Below, in pieces: positions 14,401 through 25,291 of a stretch of DNA of 64,000 bases (its first letter is position 1; the number at the start of each line of letters is the position of its first letter). This DNA is from Anarhynchus alexandrinus (taxonomy: Eukaryota > Chordata > Aves > Charadriiformes > Charadriidae), in assembly GCA_008711295.1 (NCBI GenBank), contig VUYV01000069.1:2881403-2945402 (forward strand), given 5' to 3'. Made by a program: the position numbers and the translations under genes. The notes under the pieces are model-generated. The model made no database searches. It was not told the origin of the DNA and worked only from the letters and a program-made list of their open reading frames with translations.

Positions 14401-17025
14401 AAGGTTATTTTTCATACAATGGCATTTTGTTATGAGTTAGACTTTCATGTATTCTACAGCACGAATTTAAAAGGACTTGTATTTTGCCATTTCAGTGGTA
14501 TTATTCTGAACCTAGATGGGCTAATAGTTTCCAACTGGCTTGTTGTGTATTATAGTTGCTAGTCTGGCCAGCTGAAGAAAATGTGATTTTTCACGTGCTC
14601 ACGATTAGGGTCTGCAAGGTTAGGCACTGCGGTTTATAAGCTGTAGATGCTGGTCTCCTATTCTGCTCTGAAGGGGGCCTGATGGAGAGGGTACTGTTTT
14701 AGGAAATGGAAGATGTGGTCTGAACCTTTTCATGCTCAAAAGGGATTTCCATATTGGTCTCCCACGTGCTACCGGCCTGCTTTCACTAATAAATATCTCT
14801 CACTGTGTTTAAAAAAAATAATATAATAAGCCCTGCTCTGTTCTTGGTAATAGCATTTGTAAGTGCCAGATCTTAGGAGAATGCTTTTGCCTCTGCTTCC
14901 TATACAGATGAAAGCTGGTTCAGGAACATAAACTCTGCAGAGGTAATAGGATTTTGGATTTTCTAATCTGCATTTAGTCTTTCCAGTTAGTGTTAGATGC
15001 TCTGCTGCTTCCAGGGTGGTATTACAGTCCAGCTAAACTGAACCAGATGCTGCAAAACCCGGACAGCTCTGTTTTCCCACCTCTGCTCCCTTCTTTAATC
15101 CATGTGCTGCAGTTGTCTCTCTTGTGTTGGCACTGGTGCATATCTGGTTCTGTAGGGAAATGGTTCAGATCTTCTGGCAAGCCAGCTCCGTGAACTGCCT
15201 TACCATGGTGTCAGGTAAATGCCAGCTTTGGGGCAAGTGAGAGGCTTGACTGCTCAGACCGGGAAAGGCAGTGGGACTGCCCCTTTTGGCAGCAGATAGA
15301 CATTAGACGCCTTCAATGTATTCCCAAACTGCCCCTTTCTGCATATGGGGTTCTGAATTATATTTCTGCTGTGCCAAACTCTAATTTTAACTATGCAGTT
15401 GCTAGAGACAACTGCACCAGTCGTATATTTAATGAGAAAGTGCAGAGCCTTTTGCGTTATCCAGATAACAGGACAATTAGCTGTGAACAATCACTGACAC
15501 ACCTGGATGTGTCGTAGTCTCTGCAGTAGCTCTGATGTGCCCCGGATACAGCACATTTACAGAGATTAAATATGTACAAGGGCAAGAGACCCAATGCATT
15601 CATGACTTGCCAGAACTAATGATTTTGTGAGCAATGAATGAATAGCAATAATTTCTCTGATGTGACTTGTTTTGTTGTTTTTTTTAAGGTGGCAGCTCTT
15701 TGTGGTAGGAGTGTGCAGCTGTGCTCAGGAAACCCACGGCAGCCCAATGCTTAAGCATACAACACTTACACAAAGCAGGAGAAAAGAAGTTAAAAAGAAA
15801 AATGGAAAAATGGTATTTCTTTATGTCCTTCTAACCTCTTGGCATCCTCACTGTAGAGAAATTTTGAGATTTTTGCTCCTTTTAAAAATAAAATAAAGGG
15901 AATATTTTTGAGGTATTTATGATTAAGCAAAGGTAATCCACTGTATCAATCTAAAATAAACTTTTTAGTATAGTCTATATCCATTAAATTATCCAGTCAT
16001 TTAAATTATGTTATGTGTCTTCATGCTAAGATGTGGTCTTTTCTTTTTTTATGAAAGCCAGATGCCATGCATCACAAAACCACATGGCTAACACCGAACA
16101 ACTGTATTTTCCAAGGAATAGGGCCATGCTCATCAATAGATTTAACTTTTAAAAATGGTTTGGAAGAAATTAAAATCCTGCTATGAAAAGACTGGGATAA
16201 ATGTCATATCTGTTTAATTCGCATGATTTACCTGATTTCTTCCTAAGGAAGGTAACACGGCCAACCAATCAACGTGTGCATGACATTCTTTGTATGACAA
16301 TCATTAGTCTTGTGCTCTTTGTTCACTTTTCATAAGACAGGGCAGTGCCAGGCTGAAACTGGCACAGATCACAGCGATGCTTATGGCTGTTCAGAAGGAC
16401 AACCTTATTCAAGCCAAATTTTTAACCTGACTTCAAAAGGCAGCCGTGCAGGAGGAAAGAACTCTGATTTCCTCCAATACCAGCTGATACCATCCGACAC
16501 CCAGTGGGGCAGCCACAGGGAAATTGATGTGCTCCCACCTTCTGCCTGATGCTGCTGTGGTGCCGCCCCCATTTGTCTCCTACCTCAGGTCACGGGTCAC
16601 TCCCTCAGTGGTCACTTCTACCGCCCTTCTCTGAAAGTCTCGCAAAAAACCTACATGCATTGGCCACGAGACTGGATGTGTTGAAAAAACAACAGTATTT
16701 TGCAAAGGCAGTATCGCAATAATGTTTTTTACATCAAATACCGTTTTTAGAATTATTAAATGGCAGTGGATAATTGATAAAGCAACATCTGTGATATTTT
16801 GATATCATGGTATTAGAACATTTATGATATTTTCAGTTACGTAAGTAAATCATTGATACATTTGTTGACTTAATGTCCAAAATGGGCTAACTTTAACACT
16901 TTATTTCAGTATTACAGTAGTAATAATATATTCATTTATTAAAACATGGGTCTTAAAGCATAAAAAGGGAATAATATTAGCAGGTAAAGAAGATATTGTT
17001 TAAAATTTTCTATTTCTGCTTCCAG

Positions 17026-17198
17026 TAACAAGAGACAAGCAGACGCGAAGCAGTTAAGACAGAATATTTCTACCTGTTTCTCACATACCGGAGCACACTG
17101 GAGGTTTTTGGGAAATTTGGGAGGACGTGTGGTGGGGTCAGCAGGAGAAAATGAGAACTTCAGTCTGACTGCTGCCAACGTTATTGTCCCCAAAGTTG
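17026..17198 (+). CDS. Weak candidate upstream exon, unidentified
   Basis: Function unknown. A pyrimidine-rich acceptor (TCTATTTCTGCTTCCAG) precedes 17026 and a GTATAAAC donor follows 17198. One frame is open across all 57 codons, beginning NKRQADAKQLRQN and ending LTAANVIVPKV. It starts with one unpaired base and ends leaving one base, which is phase-compatible with the candidate TPR exon at 18258, where two bases precede the first full codon. The translation is not TPR-like and has no ATG. The minus strand is also open here, so this may be chance. It is listed only because phase and position fit the downstream exons. Confidence 0.17.
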
Positions 17199-18110
17199 GT
17201 ATAAACGGGCAGGACACCCCTCCTGTGTGCAAGGGAAAATTCTTAAGAAAGGCCTGGCTATAAATTTTAAAAGTTTGAAGACTAATTTTCATGTTACTTC
17301 TCAGATTTCCCTCCAGGTCTTCACCTTTCTTCTTCCCACATCTTTAAAAGGTGTTAACGTCTGATTGCATTGCAGTCGATAGCCAAAATCCAGCTACTGG
17401 TCTTCTCTTCATGAGGGACTTAGTTGTGCTTATTTTTTTTTATATTGCAGTAAGTTTAAAGCATGGAACATTCAGAGCTCCCACCTCTGCTGCAGTTCCC
17501 ACCAGCACATTTTGCAATTGCTACAGTGTCTGTGCTTGCAGGGAGTTTTGGCTTTTTTTTTTTTCTTCAGGTAACCTATCCTGCAGTATTTTATCTGGAT
17601 TTTCCAGGTTTCCTACTTCCAGAGTAGCTGCTTCAATGAAATACTTTGTTCTGAACAACCTGATGTTTTCTGATTAAACTTTTTTTTTTTTGGTAACACA
17701 GTTTCTGATCAGCTGCACTCCTCCTTATTTCCCAGGTGCCAAAATTTAACCATGACAATACTCCTGTTTACCTAAGCAGTTCAATTTGCAACTTATGTGT
17801 GATTTGGTGTTGGAATTCAAAATACTGATTTTTTTTTTTTTATAAGTCTGAAAGAAATAATTTTTTTGTGGCTTATTGTGATAGGTTTGCAGCATTTAAA
17901 ATTAATTTTTCAGATTTTTGAAACATCTCATTTCTTATTAGAAGGAAATAATAATACAGTTCTCGCATCAGCAGCAAGTTTCATTGTTCTAGTTAATGAC
18001 TGAAGGATTAGATCTTTGGCTGCTCTGAAGCGGCACATTTCCATTTAATCCTGTAGAGCAGACTGCTTTACAGAAGCCAAGAGTCTGTCCTGAGATAGAC
18101 ACCACCTGAG

Positions 18111-18200
18111 AGTACCTTAGAGGAGATGTTTGAAGTAGACAGATGCTTGGGTATAATGGCTGCACAGGAAAAAGAGTAAAAGTAGTTTTCGTGAGGGTAA
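18111..18200 (+). repeat. Unidentified 90-bp repeat, copy 1
   Basis: Aligns without gaps to 23211-23300 at about 86% identity by eye (13 differences in 90, 12 of them transitions). The shared core AAAGAGTAAAAGTAGTTTTC is identical. Similarity stops abruptly on both sides. The decay pattern is like that of an old interspersed repeat, but I cannot name the family. Confidence 0.85.
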
Positions 18201-18257
18201 AGTGAACTTAAGCAAGACTAAAACTGCAAAAACTAATTTGCGATTCTGATCATTCAG

Positions 18258-18340
18258 CTGTAGCCTCGCAAAAGCGGAATCACCATAAAGAGGCTTTGGA
18301 TGAACTCACTAAAGCAATAGAAGTTTCATCTATCCCGAAG
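18258..18340 (+). CDS. Candidate TPR-protein exon
   Basis: Preceded by a plausible branch point and acceptor (TTCTGATCATTCAG) and followed by AAG|GTACAT, a moderate donor. After two leading bases one frame is open for 27 codons and reads VASQKRNHHKEALDELTKAI then EVSSIPK. KEALDELTKAI matches the second helix of a tetratricopeptide repeat (Ala at position 20, Leu at 24, Ala at 27). TPR motifs form helical scaffolds for protein-protein binding. The exon ends in phase 0, which fits the next candidate exon at 19589. About 17 extra residues then separate this unit from the next TPR, so a short missing exon or a different splice site is possible; a better-looking donor (ATG|GTATGT) lies at 18364 but gives the wrong phase. 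No gene symbol is assigned. Confidence 0.4.
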
Positions 18341-19588
18341 GTACATCTGCGGTGGGAGTTATGGTATGTGTGTTGCATAAGAGCCCGCTCTTGTGTCTGG
18401 AGAAGAATATCCTAGATTTAGCGAGCTGCTACATTTTCGATCAGGGAGTATATCAGAATAGTGGGTTTTAATATTTGTTGTCCTGTTTCGGTCTTGTAGT
18501 TTTTTATTACACTAAATTTATCCTGAAGTGATTGACAGCTGCATCTTAGACTATAGCTACAGTACAGCAAAATTAGATCAGCGAATATAATAAACAATAC
18601 TGCATTTAGAGGCTCAGATCAGACTGAGCTACAAGTAATCCATCTTCTGAACATATTAGGTTACCCTATGCTTGAACATTGCATTAAGCATATTAAAAAT
18701 TGACTTGTGAGATTTTTCAAAATAAAATGAGATATTTTAGTAGGTAATGGAAAGGAGAGGCTGAAGTTCCTTGGTTTTCTATCCACAAACCCTTATCATT
18801 AGATTTTATCCCTAATGCTCAGTGTTTCTGAAATCATGGGTTACTTCTTGATCCCTGCAATATACTTGGAATTTTTAAAATGATGCAATTATGAAATTAT
18901 GTCTGCCACTGATTTTAGGCTGACCTTACAAGAGTCTGGGAACTCTTAAAAATGTTGTGCATTTACAGCATTTGGGGTGCTTGACACTTTCTGGGATTGA
19001 ATCTTTTCAGTGAAATAATGCTTTCCCTACTTTTTGCAATCAGTCTACTAATGTCAATAACGTAATACTACACATGCGGAAATGGATTCCTGCTTATGTT
19101 TTCATTTCCAGAATTTATCTGTGATGCATTTACAGTTATTGATTAAACACACTTAAAATGGTAGGTTCGCATTGGCTTTGCAGTTCTTCTGTAATCTTAT
19201 TAACTTTCCTTTTTTTTTTTCCCTCCAAGGGTGTAAATTGATTTATATGAGCATGCTGTTAATATTATAACTCCTTGTCTAGCCCCTTGGGTTCTAATGT
19301 TTTTTAAACACAGTACAATTATGGGAAACATTATATTGGAATGACAACATAAATCATCCCCATAGGAGTCTCAGCAGTCTGGGGAGTAATCGTGTAGAGC
19401 CCTGCTGAGGTAAATAAGAACAGTAATTTGAAATAAATAAAAGACCAATGGTGCTAATGTGGATGTCTCAAGAATATCATTAAGTTTGTAATGACAGTGT
19501 TTACTTGGTGTAATGATATTGGATGTAGTGTAATGTTGCTGTTTAAATCATAACTTTATAGTTCGTGATCCCGTCTCTTTTTCTTCAG

Positions 19589-19673
19589 AGAGCGTGTCAG
19601 GTTGGCTGTGTTTCCGTATCTATCCTCCAAACACCAGCACTTTGCCAAAGAGCATATGCACGTGTGAAATATG
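19589..19673 (+). CDS. Candidate TPR-protein exon
   Basis: Both splice sites are strong: acceptor TCTCTTTTTCTTCAG just before, donor ATATG|GTAAGAT just after. It is 85 nt, so 28 codons plus one base. In the first frame the second half reads TPALCQRAYARVKY, then a codon split with the next exon. That segment is helix A of a TPR whose helix B (NLKEAIGDANKTV) is encoded by the candidate exon at 23489. The leftover single base matches the two leading bases of that exon and the joined codon is Glu. The first half (RACQVGCVSVSILQ) is less TPR-like. Another frame is also open across the exon, so the assignment rests on phase and on repeat periodicity. A non-coding exon is the alternative. Confidence 0.5.
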
Positions 19674-19828
19674 GTAAGATTCTCTAGAACTTTGGTTAAA
19701 TTTAGTCAACAAATACGGAAATTCCAGGTACAAAAATATGCTTATAGAGATGATTTTTTTTTCTTTGTTTCCTGTTTCTTGCCATAATCAGTGTTAGAAA
19801 GAGTAGGGAAAATGGGTAATAAAAATAC

Positions 19829-20017
19829 TGTCATTTGACATTCATCCACATACAGCAGTGTTGTTCTTTGGGTCTCAAAGGGATCTTGGACCACTTTGCA
19901 CTTGAGCACAGCGGGAATTTGGCAGCTGGGCAGGCTAGTGGGGTTCCTCTCTTGCAGTAGCTTCTTCACCAGTGCTTCATTCTCACTGATACTCCAAGCT
20001 ATTGTTTCTCCCTTGAC
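19829..20017 (-). CDS. Candidate minus-strand exon, unidentified protein
   Basis: On the minus strand a good acceptor (ACTTCAATTCCCCTGCAG) is followed by 63 open codons, exactly 189 nt, to a possible but weak donor (ACA|GTATTT). The frame stays open beyond it to a stop ending at 19742, so it could instead be a terminal exon. The translation is charged and mixed in a protein-like way (starts VKGETIAWSISENEALVKK, ends TTLLYVDECQMT). The plus-strand reading of the same bases is Ser/Leu-rich, as expected of an antisense frame. I do not recognise a family. It lies in the intron between the TPR exons at 19589 and 23489 but on the opposite strand, so it would be a nested gene, a gene fragment, or coincidence. 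Confidence 0.35.
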
Positions 20018-20336
20018 CTGCAGGGGAATTGAAGTACGAGTTGAAGAAACAAAATGAAAACAGTTAACCTGAAAAGGAACTACTCTAGGGATTTTTGTCA
20101 ATCTTTGTTTTTAACATGTACAAATTACATAGTAGAAAATGCTTTAAAAATATGATCTTTTCATAGAAAGTTTGTTCCCCCAGAATAAATTCAGCAATAT
20201 TATGTGAATAAAAGTATAATAATTTTATTTTTAAAAAATAAAGTAGTCTTTTAAAGTAGAAATTGCTCTTCAATGAGATTTTTTTTGCAGATGCTGGGGA
20301 ACATGCATGTAAAACAACTTGTGTAATTGAAAGCAT

Positions 20337-20386
20337 GCTGTGTTTATGCAAAAATGAATGCAAAATGTTCATTGCATAAACACAGC
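20337..20386. other. Imperfect hairpin with 13-bp perfect outer stem
   Basis: The arms GCTGTGTTTATGC (20337-20349) and GCATAAACACAGC (20374-20386) are perfect reverse complements. Inside, AATGAA (20353-20358) pairs with TTCATT (20368-20373) after a three-base A bulge, leaving a 9-base loop. No flanking target duplication was found. It could be a fold-back element or a short RNA hairpin; it is shorter than a typical pre-miRNA. Confidence 0.6.
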
Positions 20387-22326
20387 CAGACCTTTAGAAC
20401 ACATTTTTAAAAAGTTGATGGTATTAACTCTTAATAATTTCTGAACCAGTCTTGGAGCAAGATTAGACTTTGTGCAGTCTGTAACAGAGATTTCTGTGCT
20501 GCAAGTGTAGACATGACTACTTTTCAGTGGCACGAGTGCTATCAGTACAAGGTGTAAAAGTTTCTGGGAGAAATGCTTCTGACATCAGGGACTTTGGTGC
20601 AGCTTGGACATGTCGAATCGGCATGGGTTCCTTTTGAAAGTAAAAGTCACTTCTGCTTAATTTTGCTTTTTGCTTTTAACCAGCAATGAAAAATTAACCT
20701 AATTTATATAAGAAGCTTGTTGAACAGATCTTTTTATATGTTATGTTTTAAAATTTTAATAATAGATTATATTGGGGAATTAAAGATGTCTCCAGAAAAG
20801 GCAAACAGGCTCTCAGTCTGTCTCTGTCCTCATCCTCCATTAGAGGTATCTACTTTGTTAGTGTATGTGAGCATAGAGGGTCTTTTATGGAATATCTTGA
20901 CTGACCAATTGCATGCAGCTTTCTCTCATTCGTAAACGCAATCATTGCATTTATCAAAATTTGTTACAAGTGGCAAAACTTTTTTCTTTTTCAAAGTGCC
21001 TACTTTGGATTTTGAGTGAGTCCTGCTCTCTTCTTAGTGAATACATGTGTGTAACTATGCATTTTGATTCTGAAATGTTGAAGTAAAGATTGTCCATCTC
21101 CTTCAGGGTATCGACAACTCTATAGATTGGATTTTAAGGCAGTTTTCAGTCTTTTCCATTGAGCTCAAATGAATATGAAAAGTCTCAGCTTTAAATACTC
21201 ATATACTCAGGCAATACAGTAGTGCATGCATGTGATTGTCATTTCTACTTGTGCTCTCAGGACTCAAAACTACAGGTATCAAACCCAAACTAACATTTTC
21301 ATGGTTAATCTTGTTGAGTATGTTTATTTGGCTGGCTCCAGATATAAATTTGTGGGATTATTTAGGTCGCAGGGTTGATGTATTTTGTGCTGTTCACAAA
21401 GCCTTTGATGTTACAGCGGCAGAGTCTCTCAGTATTCAAACATCTGTGTTTCCTGCAGATGGTAGTCCATTTCAGAAAGGCATTATGTAACTTTTTGACT
21501 AAATTGTGCAAACAATTTTTTAAAAATATCTGCATTTTAGGTATTTCTTTCATATTGTTTCATAATCAAATATATATGTTATGGGTGTATTTGCTATGCA
21601 CGATAACGTATTCATGTTCTGGTTTTTAGCTTTTATTCTCTTAATTTTTTTGTGGTTTTATGTTTGCTGACCATATTCAGCATGTCATTCTGGTGTTTTT
21701 AATTAAATTAAAATACCTTATAAATCTGCCTGTATTTTTAAAATCTGAAAAGAGTAATAATGACAATAATACCTGGTAAAACCAGGTAAAGGAAAAGATG
21801 AAAGATGAGATTTGTTGTATAGTTTGGCTTTATAAGTCATTGCAGATGTGCAGAGGGTGCAATGGGGAGAGAGAAGGGAGTATCACCTTTTCAGGAAGGT
21901 ATCAGTAGCTAGATAGGTGGTCAGGGACAACCACACATCCATAAAAAAACCTGCATTGCAACACCAGCTGTTCTTTCCAAAGACCTGGAATTTGGGGCTT
22001 GTAAGTTCTGCACTCAGCTCTGTTTCAATTTATTTTGTGACCATGAAGGTGTAGCTGAATTTTTCTGGGTCTCTTGTTTTATTTCCAGCTGTCTGCTTTT
22101 TGTATTTGAACTGTAAGCTTTAGTACTAAGAATGTGCATTTTCACTGTGTGTTTTCCTCTGCATCTCTGATGCAGCAAACCAAGCATTTGTTTAGCCACA
22201 TTGGTGGCTAGAGGTCACAACTCATTAAAAAACTGCAGGTTATAGATTTGGCTCAAACATTCCTGACTTTTTACTTCTGGATTTTACTTTGCAGTGAGCA
22301 AAACCGCCATGAGTATTGTCTAGGAA

Positions 22327-22605
22327 TTATTTTTTAGAATTTGAATTCAGTAAAAATTTGCTGCAAATGTACATAATGCCATCTAGTTGGAGCCACGGTA
22401 TGCCTGGTAGCGGTGCCAGTGAAAATTGGGCATCTTTTGTTCTAGCAGGTACAAGTTCTTCTGTGGGCTGTCCTGCCAGCATTGTACATAAGCTGGTACC
22501 AGTATTGCAGAAGGCAGCGTAACTAATGTCTGTCACTTTTGGTTCATTCATTTTCTGTCTTCTTCCAAGAGTACCTGCAGCTTGTTTCCAAAAGAAGTGG
22601 CTCAT
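22327..22605 (-). other. Unexplained minus-strand open frame
   Basis: A 92-codon frame opens with MSHFFWKQAAGTLGRR and runs to a stop at 22327. Its middle (NTGTSLCTMLAGQPTEELVP) has balanced composition, but I recognise no domain. The plus strand is also open over much of the same interval (22316-22522). No clear splice sites or Kozak context were found. It could be an old transposon fragment or chance. Confidence 0.15.
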
Positions 22606-23210
22606 GCAATTACACTCCAGATCCCTAATCTAGGAATTTGATCCTGTTGGCCTATTTCAGCCAAATGTCAAAGTGTCAGAAACTCAGAGATACTCAGTTC
22701 ACACAGATTTCATTAAAATAGGCTAGTGGAATTAAAGGGACCCTAAGGTGGCAATGCAAGTGTAACCTTTATTAGGCATGAAAGAACTGGCATGAGAGAA
22801 AGACGTTGAGTACCCAACTTCAACAGAAGTTGCACCCAGAGTTTGGGTCTTGCACACCATAAAATCTGTCTTTCAGCCAAAACTTCATTTCTGTGTGGAT
22901 TTTCTACTGTCTAACATGGCACAAGCTATGGTAGCAGCATTTTCTGAATTTATAATATCACTTCTCAGTCTGGGACTTTGTATTGTCTTATAAAGATTAA
23001 ACTCACTTAGCAAACTTAGTATGCTTCGGTTAAAAAGTCAGCCAGTTACAAGAGATGCGTTAACTGGAGACCAGGCATGGTAGTGGGAGAATGAGACAAG
23101 AATGGGACCTTGCTTCTTGGCGGCAGCACATTGTTAAGTCATTTGGAATACATTGTACAACTTCACATTTGAGTGAAGAAATGCCATCTGAAAGGATTGT
23201 GTGAGCTGGG

Positions 23211-23300
23211 AGTGTCTTAGAGGAGGTACTTGGAGTAGACAGATGCTTAAATATAATGGCTGCGTAGGAAAAAGAGTAAAAGTAGTTTTCATTAGGGTAA
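23211..23300 (+). repeat. Unidentified 90-bp repeat, copy 2
   Basis: Second copy of the repeat at 18111-18200, same orientation, offset exactly 5100 bases with no gaps. It ends about 190 bp before the candidate exon at 23489; copy 1 ends about 60 bp before the candidate exon at 18258. The exon sequences themselves are not similar, so a simple exon-plus-intron duplication is not supported. Confidence 0.85.
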
Positions 23301-23488
23301 AACAAACAAGATTTTTAGAAGAGGACTTTTAGATACTGTCAAGGAAATGTTGTAAAAAATGCCAACATGGAATACTCATACTGTATGTATTAAATGCTCT
23401 GATTTCATTGTGAAAAACATCTAATCATAAGAAAAATGTCCACAGTTTTATTTGTTGTTTTCTCTCACTTATTCTGCATTGGTAATAG

Positions 23489-23550
23489 AAAATTTGAAAG
23501 AAGCAATAGGTGATGCTAATAAGACTGTCCAGTTGGACACTGCAAAACCT
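23489..23550 (+). CDS. Candidate TPR-protein exon
   Basis: A pyrimidine-rich stretch and TAATAG acceptor precede it and a near-consensus donor (CCT|GTAAGTAA) follows. It is 62 nt: two leading bases, then 20 codons in the only open frame, NLKEAIGDANKTVQ followed by LDTAKP. This is helix B of a TPR with its usual small residues (Ala in KEA, Ala in GDA). Joined with the candidate exon at 19589 upstream and the one at 25292 downstream, the distance from Leu of ALCQRA to Tyr of TYCIGA is exactly 34 residues, the canonical TPR period. The other two frames have stops, so the frame is not a free choice. Confidence 0.57.
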
Positions 23551-24064
23551 GTAAGTAATCATGGTATGAACTGTATGTTCTAACATGTAATTTCTATTAG
23601 TGCTTCAGTTTATTCATTTAGTTATTACTGATTTCCTAGAAATTATTAATCTAGTCTGCTGTATTTGTTATAAGAGAACACTACTTTGACTAGCTTTTAT
23701 ATAGTGGCACTGTAATCGAAATAAGCCTAGTTATATTAATGTAAAATATTTTATTATGTAAGATATTTTCATGTGGGGAAGATGATATTTTAATAGAGAA
23801 ATATTTGCAGATTTAAATTCTTATATCTCAAGTTTTCCATGGTAGACTTTTCCTTTTACATATATAAACATGATTATGTAGTGTAGACGTGTCAAAGCCA
23901 CCTTCAAACTACTGAGCTTGAGTACTGGGAAAAAACTTGAAAAATCCAGGGTTTAACATAGGGTCAGAAGATTAGTATGTTTTTGCACCACCAGCCTATG
24001 CTGAGCTCTGAGTTGCACAGCTTAACTGCTTCCAGTACTGGAGGTACCTGGAAGGATATGTGTA

Positions 24065-24812
24065 TGTCATGGTTTGGGCCAGACTGGCCACTGAAATGAA
24101 TGACAGATGCCCTCTCCCACCTTTCCTGGAAGGGAGAGGAAGAAGAGAGAGAAAGACGCTTACAAGTTTAGAAAAACTACACTACTTTAATGAAATATTA
24201 ATAAAATAATGAAAAGAAAATAATGAAATATGTGCAATATATACAAAACCAGTATCAAGCTCCCAGGATGACGATCATGTCACTAACAGGCACTGGGAAA
24301 GTACCAAACTGGACTCAGCTACAGACAGGAGCTGTACTCAGGAACTGGATTCAGGAACACACGGATCGGGATCAAAGGCAGACAAACAGACCGAGTCCTC
24401 CTTGGACGCCGACCATTGAAGAAAGAGGCTGACCCTTTGATCCCTCAGCTTTTATACTGAGCATGAGGCAGATGGGATGGAATACCCTGTTGGTCAGTTT
24501 TGGGTCACCTGTCCTGTCCGCTCCTCCCTGCAGGTGGGACCCATCTACACTTTTCCGCTTCCGACCCTCCAACGGGGCACATAACAAAGTTATCTGCCCG
24601 TGGGTGTTATAGCAATGAGTATAAGCAAGAGCCTCTCTGCATACCATGCCTGGGCATCAGCTATAAACAATCAGGTCTTATCACTCTGAGAGCGAACAGT
24701 GTCTGAACAGTGTGCTGTTAATTCCAGAGAGTTCAGCTAGTTAGAAGAGGTTTAACTGCAAAGTAAAATTACTGAAGAGGAAATTGGTTCTGTTTTACCT
24801 CAAACCAGGACA
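24065..24812 (-). mobile_element. Solo LTR of an avian ERVL-like endogenous retrovirus
   Basis: A 748-bp unit with TG...CA ends, read on the minus strand as TGTCCTGGTTTGAGG to CAAACCATGACA, a form common in bird ERVL LTRs. The minus strand has a TATAAA core promoter (plus positions 24451-24456) and an ATTAAA polyadenylation-type signal (24186-24191) in the expected order. No internal viral sequence or second LTR lies alongside, so recombination has probably left a solo LTR. The flanking five bases are GTGTA before and ACGTA after, at best a degenerate target duplication. It sits antisense inside the candidate TPR gene, between the exons at 23489 and 25292. A short open frame inside it (24223-24432) is not a gene. 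Confidence 0.85.
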
Positions 24813-25291
24813 ACGTACAAAGTCACAAAAGAGTTTGTGATGCAGACATACTTTGAGTGACATCGTTGTGTAAGAAATGGGCTTGCTGATGTAGATTTAT
24901 AGTGGCTCAGTCACACAGCAAGCACGATAACTGCTTAAACAGTTACAGCAAGAAACACTAGGGTTACATAAAACACAAAGCATCCAGAATTGGACTGGGA
25001 TATTTCTACTTAAGTAAAAAAGGTGTAACAGATACTCCTCTTGGTGTCAGAAGTGTGACACCATGCTTCTTGGTACACACTGGCCAGATGTATACTGTTT
25101 TTAACCAGAGCTGGTTCTGCTAACTCCTACTCGTGCACTAAAAAGAACCTGCTAGATGGTGCTCTCTGAGGCTTCCGTCTGCTTCAGAGGCATCTTCACA
25201 TCTTCAGTCTGCACACGAGAAAGGTGCTGCAAAATACTCCTTACCTTCAGGATGGGGCAAACTGAGCCTGCTGTTATGCTTTGTTTTACAG

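Larger units (their letters stand above)
4331..17025. other. Long AT-rich tract without recognised genes
   Basis: This stretch contains only short open frames on both strands with no domain I recognise, poly-T and purine-rich simple repeats, and scattered splice-like sites. One pyrimidine-rich acceptor (ending near 4485) and a GGGTAAGT donor near 4597 bracket an open segment, but its translation resembles nothing known to me. GC rises slightly around 7.2-8.2 kb and 8.56-8.88 kb without clear coding structure. If the TPR gene downstream is real, part of this stretch may be its intron. Confidence 0.4.

Noticed and set aside
6621..22426. Shared 21-mer-like text GGTAGC(A/G)GTGCCAGTGAA at 6621 and 22406
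   Set aside because: Similarity does not extend beyond about 20 bases, so it is not good evidence of a repeat family.
24223..24432. 69-codon ORF in the LTR
   Set aside because: Lies entirely inside the solo LTR, on the strand opposite to the element; not a viral or host gene.
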